A stretch of 64,000 nt of DNA from Chamaelirium japonicum (Eukaryota > Streptophyta > Magnoliopsida > Liliales > Melanthiaceae), in contig OX393551.1 in assembly GCA_947650365.1 (NCBI GenBank), forward strand, positions 90,680,697-90,744,696. Direction: 5' to 3'. The stretch's first letter is position 1, and each line of letters starts with the position of its first letter. The position numbers and the translations under genes were made by a program. The notes under the pieces were generated by a model. It worked only from the letters and a program-made list of their open reading frames with translations. It ran no database searches and was not told where the DNA came from. Shown one piece after another: positions 36,070 through 46,591 of this stretch.

Positions 36070-37185
36070 AAGGAGATTCCGCTGACCGAACCTCCGCCAA
36101 TCGAATGGGAAGCATCACCTTCAATTGAAGAAATCATCCCGATCAACATAGGCAGCGGAGATCTCCCTCAACAAACATTTATTGGTACCGGTCTTAGCGA
36201 CGCAGAAGCGCAAGACATGGTATCCTTCCTCCAGTCCAATATCGACGTCTTCGCATGGTGCTTCGAAGACATGCCTGGGATCAATCCAGATGACGCTTGT
36301 CACCGACTTGCGATCAAAGAAGAGGTGAAGCCCGTCAAGCAAAAGCCTCGCACCATTCGACCAGAGCTGCAAGTTGTTGTTCAAGAAGAAATTACCAAGC
36401 TACTCGCAGCCGGATTCATCCGAGAAGTAGAGTATCCAACTTGGATCTCTAATATAGTGGCTGTTCCAAAGAAGAATGGGAAAGTCAGAGTTTGCATCGA
36501 CTTTACCAATCTCAACAAGGCTTGCCCCAAAGATCCTTTTCCCATGCCAAGGATAGATAGACTCGTCGACGCCACTGCTGGCCACGAGCTATTGTCTTTC
36601 ATGGATGGGTATTCCGGATACAATCAAATTCCACTCCACGCTGATGATCAAGAGAAAACATGTTTTGTGACTAGCCGAGGCCTTTATTGCTACAATGTCA
36701 TGCCATTCGGCCTCAAAAATGCTGGTTCCACCTATCAAAGGCTAGTCACCAAAATGTTCGAAGATCAGATCGGTCGCAACGTCGAAGTCTATGTCGATGA
36801 TCTCCTCACCAAGAGTTCCGTTCGGAGCAAACATCTATCTGATCTGGCTGAAACCTTCCAAGTCCTCCGAAAGTATCGAATGAAGCTCAATCCAGCCAAG
36901 TGCGCTTTCGGAGTTCAATCTGGTAAATTCCTGGGTCATCTTGTGACCAGGAGAGGTATTGAAGCCAATCCTGATCAAATTCGAGCCATTATCGATATGC
37001 CTTCACCTACAAATCGAAAGGAAGTTCAACGTCTCACTGGAAGGTTAGCAGCACTCAATCGATTCATCTCAAAGTCCTCAGACAAGTGCAAGCCACTCTT
37101 CGACAAACTACGAAAGGCGGATACCTCCGGCTGGAGTCCAACCTGTGAAGAAGCATTTCAAAGTATCAAGAAATATCTGGTGTAA
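36064..37185 (+). CDS. pol: E2 pol, part 1: reverse transcriptase
   Basis: In frame with gag-pro after the UAG. It contains the RT fingers and palm (VCIDFTNLNKACPKD, SFMDGYSGYNQIP) with catalytic YVDD at 36790-36801 and the connection region up to KKYLV. It ends at TAA 37183-37185, where homologous elements carry a sense codon, so this is a nonsense mutation and not a normal end; the frame continues in phase. Confidence 0.9.
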   Translation, partial: QSKEIPLTEPPPIEWEASPSIEEIIPINIGSGDLPQQTFIGTGLSDAEAQDMVSFLQSNIDVFAWCFEDMPGINPDDACHRLAIKEEVKPVKQKPRTIRPELQVVVQEEITKLLAAGFIREVEYPTWISNIVAVPKKNGKVRVCIDFTNLNKACPKDPFPMPRIDRLVDATAGHELLSFMDGYSGYNQIPLHADDQEKTCFVTSRGLYCYNVMPFGLKNAGSTYQRLVTKMFEDQIGRNVEVYVDDLLTKSSVRSKHLSDLAETFQVLRKYRMKLNPAKCAFGVQSGKFLGHLVTRRGIEANPDQIRAIIDMPSPTNRKEVQRLTGRLAALNRFISKSSDKCKPLFDKLRKADTSGWSPTCEEAFQSIKKYLV

Positions 37186-38529
37186 GCTCCTATCCTGACT
37201 GCTCCACTTCCAAAAGAAGACTTGTGGCTCTACCTTGCCGTGACCGATCAAGCAATCAGCGCGGTCTTAGTCAGTAGAAGAGAAGGCATCGAACATCCAG
37301 TCTACTACATCAGCCACACTCTTCTTCCGGCTGAGACTCGCTACTCAAAAACTGAGAAGGTCATCTTGGCCTTGCTCACTGCTTCGCGTCGTCTTCAACC
37401 GTACTTCGTCTCCCACCAGATTACTGTCATTTCAGAACACTCACTCAAAGATATCATTGACAAAGCTGGTCGAGCTGGTCGAATGACCAAATGGGTGATC
37501 GAAATGAGTGCTCTGGGGATTCAATTCGAATCTCGCACTTCTATCAAAGGTCAAGCAATTGCTGATTTTCTAGCTAACTTTCCAGTTGATGACCCCATCA
37601 CTTGGGAAGAGGATGTCGACATGCGCTTGGAAGATGAGGATACTCCTCCGATCAATCCTGCAACAAAAATTGATCCAAGTCTTGAAGTTATTTCTGCAAC
37701 TCCTCCATGGAAGCTTTATACTGATGGAGCATCAAGTTCGATCGGTTCGGGAACTGGGATAGTCTTAATATCCTCCGAACTCGATCATCTCCAGAAGGCC
37801 ACTCTCCTTGGGTTTAATGCCACCAACAACGAAGCTGAATATGAAGCACTCATTTCCGGACTCGAAATGGCAGAATCTCTGGGGGTAGATCGGATCATCA
37901 TATACAGCGACTCCCAACTGATCATAAGGCAAATCAATGGAGAGTACACAGCTCGAGAAGAAAGAATGCAACTCTACTTGGCCTTAGTACGACGTCTTCA
38001 ACAACGTTTTACTAGCGCTGAATTCATTCAAATCCCCAGAGCAGAGAACCGAGAAGCAGATGCCTTAGCTAATGCTGCCTCAGTTCTTGGAGACTCACTC
38101 GGAGGAAGGCAAATACAGATCGATTATCAAGAAGTGCCCAAGACCATCCCCGATCAACAGATTCTTACTACTACAAAAGGATCTGGGGGTGGAGATCAGC
38201 TTGAAGATTGGAGACGACCAATTCTTGACTTCTTCAAACATGGCAAAATGCCAGAAGATCCAAATCAAGCCCGAAGGCTTCAAAGGAAGCTCCCATGCTA
38301 TACTTTACAAGGTGAAGATTTATATTTCAAATCTCACAGCGGGTTGTTACTCAAGTGCCTTGGTCCTGAACAAGCACAGGCAATCCTGATTGATATCCAC
38401 TCCGGAGCTTGTGGAAATCATTCGGGAGGAAGATCCCTTGAAGCCAAGACGAAGCTACAAGGGTACTACTGGCCAACAATGGCAAAGGATGCTCAACAAG
38501 TCGTTCAAAGATGCGAGCCTTGCCAATGA
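37186..38529 (+). pseudogene. pol: E2 pol, part 2: RNase H and integrase zinc-binding region
   Basis: In-phase continuation after TAA. It has the end of the RT connection (LYLAVTDQAISAVL), RNase H with the acidic residues in LYTDGASS, NNEAEYEAL, IYSDSQL and RAENREADALA, and the integrase HHCC region (HSGACGNH, CEPC). It stops at TGA 38527-38529 right after the second zinc cysteine, where E1 keeps reading; a CGA to TGA change is the simplest reading. Confidence 0.88.
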
Positions 38530-39444
38530 CACGCTCGAGCTATCCATCTCCCTGCAGATGAACTTCATCAATTATCAAGTCCTTGGCCTTTCCATCAATG
38601 GGGGTTAGATTTCTTGGGTCCTTTCCCTCCAACTCCAAGCAAGAAGAAATATCTACTGCTGGCTACTGATTACTTCACCAAATGGGTTGAAGCTGTGCCC
38701 CTCTTTCGAGAGACTGACGACGAAGTGATCAAATTCATTCGGCACAACATCTTCTCAAGATTTGGCACACCTCAATTTCTTGTTGCTGACAATGGAGCTC
38801 AATTTGACTCAGACAAATTCCGAGAGTTCTGTCTGAACAACGGTATCAAGTTATTCTATTCAACTCCAAGATATCCTCAATGCAATGGTCAAGCTGAAGC
38901 CTCAAACAGATCTATACTTGATATACTCAAGAAGAAACTCAACGACAAGAAAGGATTGTGGGAGCAAGTCCTACCTGAAGTTCTTTGGGGGTATCGCACA
39001 ACTCCGAGAAGATCAACAGGGTTCTCACCCTTCCGTCTAACATATGGATCAGAAGCAATACTCCCAACAGAAAATATATCTAGTACTTTGAAGACCAAAG
39101 CTGTTGAAGAAGGAGTCAATGAAGAACTTCGGATCAATGATCTAGACTTCTCTAAAGAACTACGAGATCTAGCATCACTTCGTGTGGCCAAATATCAACA
39201 GAAGATCAAAAGAGCCTATGACAAGAAAGTCCACAAGAGACAGTTCCCAGTGGGTAGTTTAGTTCTCAGAGCAGTTTTCTACAATACCAAAGAGCACAGC
39301 AGTGGAAAGCTTGCTCCCAACTGGGAAGGTCCATATATCATTGAGTCAGTTGGAGGCAAAGGTTCTTACAGACTGATCACACCAGAAGGAGATAGATTGC
39401 CTCGAGCTTGGAATTCTAGACACCTCAAGTTGTTCTATCCATAA
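38530..39444 (+). pseudogene. pol: E2 pol, part 3: integrase core and C-terminus
   Basis: In phase after the TGA. Integrase core with aspartates in LDFLGPFP and VADNGAQF and glutamate in NGQAEASN, then a GPY/F module (NWEGPYII). It ends at TAA 39442-39444 with no chromodomain. It is intact in itself but cut off from RT by two nonsense codons. Confidence 0.88.
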
Positions 39445-39460
39445 TGTAAATTCTGTGATG

Positions 39461-39466
39461 AATAAA
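39461..39466 (+). terminator. Sense AATAAA directly after E2 pol
   Basis: AATAAA 17 nt after the pol stop codon, long before the 3' LTR. It could end a shorter sense transcript before the antisense gene region; this is inference from position only. Confidence 0.4.
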
Positions 39467-39568
39467 GCTCTCTTTCAAATGTTCAAGTGTACAAGTGTTC
39501 TGATTTTCAATCCAAGTTCTGAAGCAGTTTCAAGTTATCCATATTCAAATTACCAGGTCTTTTAACAA

Positions 39569-39870
39569 GTTTGGGTGTTAGGGTTGCGACCCAACCCCTT
39601 ACTAGCAAATGTTAAAAACTGACCATTTTCAAGTTACCAGGTCTTAACATGTTTGGGTGTTAGAGTTGCGACTCGACCCCTTACTAGCAAATGTTAAACT
39701 GACCTTCGAAATTCAATATCCAATTCAATCAATTCGATATCGTCTAACAGGTTTGGGAGTTTGAGTTGCGACTCGACCCCTTACATTCAAAAGTTATTCG
39801 AATTCAAATTCAATTTTCAAAGTTACAAGTTTGGGTGATTGAGTAGCGACTCAACCCCTTACATTCAAGT
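39569..39870. repeat. Four dispersed copies of a 34 bp motif (E2)
   Basis: Copies start near 39569, 39651, 39751 and 39829 and share GTTTGGG, a GTTGCGAC core (GTAGCGAC in the last) and CCCCTTAC. The spacing (82, 100, 78 bp) is uneven, so it is a decayed tandem repeat. The rest of 39445-40081 is AT-rich and shows no gene. Confidence 0.75.
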
Positions 39871-40081
39871 ATATGCACATTCAAATTACGTTCAAATTTA
39901 TGAATACTCAATCATGTCAAATAGCATTCCAGAACTCAACATTCAAAGACATTCAACTCAAAAGAAGTGCAAGTTTCAAATACCAAAAAGATGTCTTCTA
40001 TTATCATCAAAATATGTCAGATACAAGGAGCTGTTACATTTCAAAAATTTACAAGTACAACAACAAAGAAGAAGAAAAGTC

Positions 40082-42827
40082 TCAGGGCTTGGCCACACTC
40101 TTCGCATGCGACTTCTCCCCTTCAGATCCAGGACGAGCTTTACTCGCCACTGATGCCTTGGAGGATCGGACGCTAGCTACATGAGTCCTGAGTGCTTCTG
40201 CTGCCTTCTCTGCAGTTTCCTTGTAAACCTTGCACTCTGACAGCGCATGCTCCATTGCCTTTTTGGAAGTCTCCTCTCTGGCAGTGAAGGCAGCGTGCTG
40301 AGTAGCAAGTTGTTGCTTCAGCTCTTGAATCTCGATGGTGCGGCCACAGGACACGTCCTCAACCCTGGAGAGTCGAGTCTTCAGGGATTCGAGCTCGTGA
40401 CTCTGTGCCTCACACCGATCCTTCAGCCCCTTGATCTCCAGCCTTTCCTTGCGAAGTTCCTCAATCTTGGATTTGAGAGAGGCTTTCTTCGAAGTCAGGA
40501 GCTCTCTCAGCTCATCTCTCTCCGCGGTCAACTGATTTATTTCAGCTACAGCTTCTTTTGCTCCCGCCCTCAAGGAGAGTTTGGTTGCAACATTCATAAG
40601 TGCTGAGTTCTGCAAAAGAACAAAAGAGTTGAATTATTCTGAAGGAAGATACGATTCAAATGATCGATCAAGCAGATGCACCTACCAACAGGTTAATTCT
40701 ATCGAAAGCTTCATCCAAAGTGGCACTCGGAAGGTTGATGAGTTTTCTGATCGCAGCAGTGGGGCGGTTGATATCAACGTCACCCAAACTCCTTATTGTT
40801 GGAGTCAATCCAGTAGGCGCACCTGCAATCAAAGGGAATCAAAGTGTTAGATTATTTTCGAACTTCAAAGACAAGACATTCAAAGCAAGTTAAGTTCAAA
40901 TACCTGATGTTTCGACCCTCGGCTCTTTGCCCTTCCGACGATCAGAGCCACTCCTAGGAGTCGATTTCTCCTGAATCGGGGTTGGCGCTGGTTGAGGTTG
41001 AGGAGCCCCATCGCCCACTCGACTTCCCCTCTCCAAATTAGCAGGGGGGGAAGCATTCCTGGGAGGTGAGGCTCTCTCTTCTTGCAACCCGCCTGGCTGA
41101 ATGAGCCCGGCCAACATGGCCTCCACCTCGTTGAGCAGAGAGTGAGAGGGGGGAGGGGGTTGCTCAACCTCTACACCCCCACTCATTGTTGCTCCCTCAA
41201 TGCGAAGAGCGTCGGGGGGGATTTGATCAAGAGGCGTGGGGTTGCTTCCAACCCCAGCACTCTTCGATAGTTTAATTTTGAAGCGTATCGGCCTCTTCAA
41301 TTCGTCAAATTTGTAGGTGGGAACCACCTTTTTGCCGTCGCCCTCTGTGTCGAGAATTTCCTCCATCTGACGGGCTTTAACCTCGTCAATGGGAATAGGG
41401 ATCGAATCCTCCCCCGTTGCACCACCAGTGGGGGTGGGAGGAATTTCTTCCTCACCACCCCCATTCTCATCATCCCCACTGGAGGGGGTAGAAGACGGAT
41501 CGTCCTCGCCGTCCCCGTCCTCATCTTCGCCATTGCCACTGTTGTCGTGGCTGGCATTCTCAGTTTCTTCTTCTTCATTCTTCTTTTCTTCTTCTTCATC
41601 TTCATTCTTCTTGTCTTGGTCTTCATCTTCCTTAGGTTTGACGAGAGTTTTTCGCTTCTTCTTCACTGGGCCTCTTTGGAGCACCAGTTTCTCGTCCATG
41701 GTAGGTAACCGGCGCCTCGCAGTGTAGATTTTCTTCTCGGCCCGAACCTTCCGGATGACCTTGCCCGACTGAGGGTCCTCCTCGTAGTCAGAGTATAGGA
41801 CTTCGTTGTCCTCATACCTGTCCTTTGATCTGTGGAGGAGATTGGCCTTGCCATATCTCACAGGACAGTTAGAAAACTGTTTCCACGACCTGGTTCCACA
41901 GGTTAGCTCGAGGAACAAGTTATCTATGGCTCCCGCCCTCTCAGAATTCCAGGCGAAGATGCCTCCAGCGCTGTACATTTTCACCGCCTCGTGCACACTG
42001 TCTCGGGGGGTGTCGGGCACAGACATGGATGTCCAGGCGCCAGATACAGAAATAGGCCAGTCCGTGTACAACTTGTCCGAAGGGACTGTATCGGTGAGCG
42101 GCCGCAGGGGAGATACTCCAGTCAAATTATAGAAAGGGCTGTCCTTCCTGTAATTCCATCGATAATGAAAAAAGAAGTATCCAAGCTCAATCCTGGCAGG
42201 TTCACCTTCCGGGATGCTGGAGTAACAGGCCCTCAAGTCCTCTTGAAAATCTGATTCCACCCGGCAGAACGCATAGATGATTCGCCAGGCATTCCCTGTG
42301 ACTTGCCCCGGGCAAAGGCCAGATGTATTCAGTAGTCTTGCAGCGAAGGGTGGCAGAGGCAGACGTAGGCCGCAGTTCATTTGGCCGATGGTCACGATGG
42401 TTCCCATGACCTTCTCGTTGCTGGCAAAATTGGTGAAGACGGTCTTCTTGTCGATGCCGAAAGCCGTCTGGATGCTAGGGAGTGAAGGCTGCGCTCCCTT
42501 CCCTTCAGTGAAATAAGAGAGAAGTGCTTGCCACTTCTTTCTCTTAGTATCTGTGAACTCACCACCAACATTGTACATATACTCCGTCTCGTCTGTCAGG
42601 GGCATAAGCGGACCCAGAACAAACTTCACTTTGGGGATGAATTCTGGCCTTGATGGCGCTGAGGCAAAACCTACCCCTTGGTGCCTCTTGCCCAGTTGGC
42701 CAAGTTCAGCGAGAGCAGCCTTGCCTTTGCCACGGCCCCTCGGAGGAGATTGAACCTCGACAATTTCCTTCCCCTTTCTCTTCGAGGGAGCTGTACCGGA
42801 CTTCTTCGAACTGCCAGATGAAGCCAT
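40082..42827 (-). CDS. E2 antisense gene, three exons: PF04195-like domain plus coiled coil
   Basis: Exon 1 is 42827-40904, exon 2 40822-40686, exon 3 40609-40082. Donors are CAG|GTATTT and TTG|GTAGGT; acceptors are GATTGCAG|G and TTTTGCAG|A. Exon 1 ends one base into a codon, exon 2 (137 bp) completes it, and exon 3 starts in phase, giving 862 residues. I start at the ATG at 42827 (MASSGSSKK), which matches the E1 start style (MASSAAA). Residues about 141-195 (GLRLPL, GLCPGQVTGN-W) match the E1 antisense protein and resemble PF04195. A Glu/Asp-rich tract follows, then a helix in exon 2 (LINLPSATLDEAFDRINLL) and a coiled coil in exon 3. The function is unknown to me. I see no clear TATA box upstream. 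Confidence 0.78.
40610..40685 (-). other. Intron 2 of the E2 antisense gene
   Basis: 76 bp, GTAGGT donor, T-rich 3' end with TTCTTTTGCAG acceptor, phase 0. Confidence 0.75.
40823..40903 (-). other. Intron 1 of the E2 antisense gene
   Basis: 81 bp, GTATTT donor, TTTGATTGCAG acceptor, phase 1. Unspliced RNA would stop two codons into the intron. Confidence 0.75.
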
Positions 42828-43304
42828 TCGACCGATCGAACGAGAACAAGAACAAGAGCAGAAAATCAAGAGAACAAGGGTCTGGACTTCGAAAAATTTT
42901 GGAAGCGTGAGGCGAAATGACAGCCGGTGAAAACTTTTTGTACCCAGGGTAAAACAGGTGCGCAAATCGAGAAGACACGTGTCTTCACCATATCAAATCG
43001 CGTGTTTTTGTAGGTACACGTGGCATCCATCCGTAGCAAGCGCAAAACCAGGCGAACAGTCGCGACCAGGCGAAACGTCGGACCTACCGGTCCACATGAA
43101 CCAACGGTCCAAGCAAGCCACCGGTCTGGGTAAACCGGACCGCCGGTTCAAACCGGACCGCCGGTTCAAAGCAACCATCAAGCCAACCAAGGATTCAAAA
43201 CAAGAAGAATCAAGCTCCATCAATGTTCAAAACTCTGCCAAAATATCGAAGAACAAAGCAGTAAACATCCTTTGAAGGGCAGGTTCACAACTTTACTTCG
43301 ATCA
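42828..43304. other. Upstream region of the E2 antisense gene
   Basis: No gene seen. It contains ACACGTG at about 42975 and 43016 (G-box-like cores) and a short direct repeat, ACCGGACCGCCGGTTCAA, twice near 43134-43170. It probably holds the antisense promoter. Confidence 0.5.
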
Positions 43305-45552
43305 GTCAAATTTCTACTGGATTTGGCAAAAAACCAAGGGTTTTTGCTGATCACTCGAACCTTGACCGGATATTTTTTCACCGATCGGACAAACATGTCC
43401 AATCGGCGAAAGTTATCTGATCGGTCAAATTTCTACTGGATCTGGCAAAAAACCAAGGTTTTTTGCCGATCGCTCGAACCTTGACCGGATATTTTTTCAC
43501 CGATCAGACAAACATGTCCGATCGGCGAAAGTTATCTGATCGGTCAAATTTCTACTGGATCTGGCAAAAAACCAAGGTTTTTTGCCGATCGCTCGAACCT
43601 TGACCGGATATTTTTCACCGATCGGACAAACCTGTCCGATCGGCGAAAGTTATCTGATCGGTCAAATTTCTACTGGATCTGGCAAAAAACCAAGGTTTTT
43701 TGCCGATCGCTCGAACCTTGACCGGATATTTTTCACCGATCGGACAAACCTGTCTGATCGGCGAAAGTTATCTGATCGGTCAAATTTCTACTGGATCTGG
43801 CAAAAAACCAAGGTTTTTTGCCGATCACTCGAACCTTGACCGGATATTTTTTCACCGATCGCACAAACATGTCCGATCGGCGAAAGTTATCTGATCGGTC
43901 AAATTTCTACTGGATCTGGCAAAAAACCAAGGGTTTTTGCCGATCACTCGAACCTTGACCGGATATTTTTCACCGATCGGACAAACATGTCCGATCGGCG
44001 AAAGTTATCTGATCGGTCAAATTTCTACTGGATCTGGCAAAAAACCAAGGGTTTTTGCCGATCACTCGAACCTTGACCGGATATTTTTCACCGATCGGAC
44101 AAACCTGTCCGATCGGCGAAAGTTATCTGATCGGTCAAATTTCTACTGGATCTGGCAAAAAACCAAGGTTTTTTGTCGATCACTCGAACCTTGACCGGAT
44201 ATTTTTCACCGATCGGACAAACATGTCCGATCGGCGAAAGTTATCTGATCGGTCAAATTTCTACTGGATCTGGCAAAAAACCAAGGTTTTTTGCCGATCG
44301 CTCGAACCTTGACCGGATATTTTTTCACCGATCAGACAAACATGTCCGATCGGCGAAAGTTATCTGATCGGTCAAATTTCTACTGGATCTGGCAAAAAAC
44401 CAAGGTTTTTTGCCGATCGCTCGAACCTTGACCGGATATTTTTCACCGATCGGACAAACCTGTCCGATCGGCAAAAGTTATCTGATCGGTCAAATTTCTA
44501 CTGGATCTGGCAAAAAACCAAGGTTTTTTGCCGATCGCTCGAACCTTGACCGGATATTTTTCACCGATCGGACAAACCTGTCCGATCGGCGAACGTTATC
44601 TGATCGGTCAAATTTCTACTGGATCTGGCAAAAAACCAAGGTTTTTTGCCGATCACTCGAACCTTGACCGGATATTTTTTCACCGATCGGACAAACATGT
44701 CCGATCGGCGAAAGTTATCTGATCGGTCAAATTTCTACTGGATCTGGCAAAAAACCAAGGGTTTTTGCCGATCACTCGAACCTTGACCGGATATTTTTCA
44801 CCGATCGGACAAACATGTCCGATCGGCGAAAGTTATCTGATCGGTCAAATTTCTACTGGATCTGGCAAAAAACCAAGGGTTTTTGCCGATCACTCGAACC
44901 TTGACCGGATATTTTTCACCGATCGGACAAACCTGTCCGATCGGTGAAAGTTATCTGATCGGTCAAATTTCTACTGGATCTGGCAAAAAACCAAGGTTTT
45001 TTGTCGATCACTCGAACCTTGACCGGATATTTTTTCACCGATCGGACAAACATGTCCGATCGGCGAAAGTTATCTGATCGGTCAAATTTCTACTGGATCT
45101 GGCAAAAAACCAAGGGTTTTTGCCGATCACTCGAACCTTGACCGGATATTTTTCACCGATCGGACAAACATGTCCGATCGGCGAAAGTTATCTGATCGGT
45201 CAAATTTCTACTGGATCTGGCAAAAAACCAAGGGTTTTTGCCGATCACTCGAACCTTGACCGGATATTTTTCACCGATCGGACAAACATGTCCGATCGGC
45301 GAAAGTTATCTGATCGGTCAAATTTCTACTGGATCTGGCAAAAAACCAAGGGTTTTTGCCGATCACTCGAACCTTGACCGGATATTTTTCTCCGATCGGA
45401 CAAACATGTCCGATCGGCGAAAGTTATCTGATCGGTCAAATTTCTACTGGATCTGGCAAAAAACCAAGGTTTTTTGCCGATCGCTCGAACCTTGACCGGA
45501 TATTTTTCACCGATCGGACAAACATGTCCGATCGGCGAAAGATATCTGATCG
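43305..45552. repeat. 118-119 bp tandem array in E2, about 19 units
   Basis: GTCAAATTTCTACTGGAT recurs every 118 or 119 bp (first starts 43305, 43424, 43543, 43661; last 45553); the one-base shift comes from a T run of 5 or 6. Units also carry CCGATCGGACAAAC and CCGGATATTTTT. Small frames of 64-85 residues at 118 bp steps are artefacts of the array. Units fall in subtypes (AAGGG/CACTCG versus AAGGT/CGCTCG, and CATGTCC versus CCTGTCC). Confidence 0.95.
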
Positions 45553-45880
45553 GTCAAATTTCTACTGGATCGGTCAAAAAACCCTATTTTTTGACCGATC
45601 ACCCGATTCTTGACCGGTTGAATTTTGCCCGATCGGTCAAAATTTGACCGATCGGTCAAAAGTGACCGATCGGTCAAAATTTAACCGATCGGTCAAATTT
45701 CAGCTGATCGGTCAAAATTACTACTGGATCGGTCAAAAAACCCTGTTTTTTGACCGATCACCCGATTCTTGACCGGTTGAATTTTGATCGATCGGTCAAA
45801 ATTTGACCGATCGGTCAAAATTTGACCGATCGGTCAAATTTGACCGATCGGTCCAAATTGACCGATCAGTCACTTTTTTC
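45553..45880. repeat. Short GACCGATCGGTC repeats at the end of the 118 bp array
   Basis: Here the array passes into close copies of the 12 bp palindrome GACCGATCGGTC (some shortened) separated by AAAATTT-like spacers, plus two copies of an AAAAAACCC-TTTTTTGACC phrase near 45575 and 45735. It may be the seed from which the 118 bp unit grew. Confidence 0.85.
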
Positions 45881-45983
45881 TCTAACATGCGACAAGTTTC
45901 TTCGTGTCCGCTTTTCAAAACAGGAAGTTGCTATTTTTTTTTGCACCAAGTCCAAGCCAGCCAGAATGCACCCTAGCTAACTT

Positions 45984-45991
45984 GGAGGGGG
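45984..45991 (+). promoter_or_regulatory. Polypurine tract of E2
   Basis: GGAGGGGG followed by TAAC and then the TG of the 3' LTR. Confidence 0.85.
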
Positions 45992-45995
45992 TAAC

Positions 45996-46586
45996 TGTGG
46001 GTGCAAATTTTGGCATAAATCTACCACGGGACCCACCGGCTCTGCTTGGTGGGCCCACGAGGACTACAGCGGGACCCACCAGCCCTGCCTGGTGGACCCC
46101 TGAAGACAACCGCAGGGCCCGTAACTTTACCTGGAGGATCCCCAGATACTGCAGCAGAAACCGCCATTCGCCATCCAGAATGCCTATAAATAGCATAGCC
46201 TTTGAATGTAAATGGATCGAATTCTCAGTTCTAAAAACCAGAGCTCTAAGATTTTCAACTTCTGATCTACCATCTCTCTTCGATCTTCTTCTCTCTTTCG
46301 AAGAGATCAGGGAGCTTTCAGTGATACTCGGCCTGTCGAGGTCACTTCAGCATAAGTGTTAGTAAATTCGGGTTGCTCCCTATAGCACGGAGACGTAGGC
46401 TTCGGCCGAACTCCGAGATCACTTCTCTTGTGTCAAAATCTCTCTCTCTGATTGCTTTTCTGTTTACATATCAAAAAAGCAACAACTTCAACCAACCGAT
46501 CGACCAACGATCTTCGACATTAACTTCGACTCCAATTGACTGGTGCTGCGAAGGTCTTCGGGTCGGCACGAAGATTTTCCCCCACA
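45996..46586 (+). repeat. E2 3' LTR
   Basis: 591 bp; three differences from 32829-33419 seen by eye (two C/T in the GC-rich part, one T/C near the middle). Confidence 0.96.
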
Positions 46587-46591
46587 CTAAT
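46587..46591. other. Right target-site duplication of E2 (CTAAT)
   Basis: CTAAT directly after the CA of the 3' LTR, as at 32824-32828. Confidence 0.93.

Larger units (their letters stand above)
32829..46586 (+). mobile_element. E2: complete, young Ty3/gypsy (Tat-like) LTR retrotransposon
   Basis: A 13.8 kb element of a different family from E1: the LTRs (591 bp) and most of the DNA are unrelated, and the proteins are clearly homologous but diverged. Both LTRs are the same length and differ at 3 sites by eye (about 99.5%), which at 1.3e-8 per site per year would be about 0.2 million years. It has gag-pro, pol, an antisense gene of three exons, and a 2.2 kb array of 118 bp units before the 3' LTR. 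Two nonsense codons in pol suggest it moved with enzymes supplied by another copy, or was broken soon after insertion. Confidence 0.95.

Noticed and set aside
43305..45552. CRISPR-like array
   Set aside because: The whole 118 bp unit is repeated without unique spacers, and it lies inside a plant retrotransposon.
43582..45613. Series of 64-85 residue frames in the 118 bp array
   Set aside because: Identical frames restart every 118 bp; they come from the tandem repeat.
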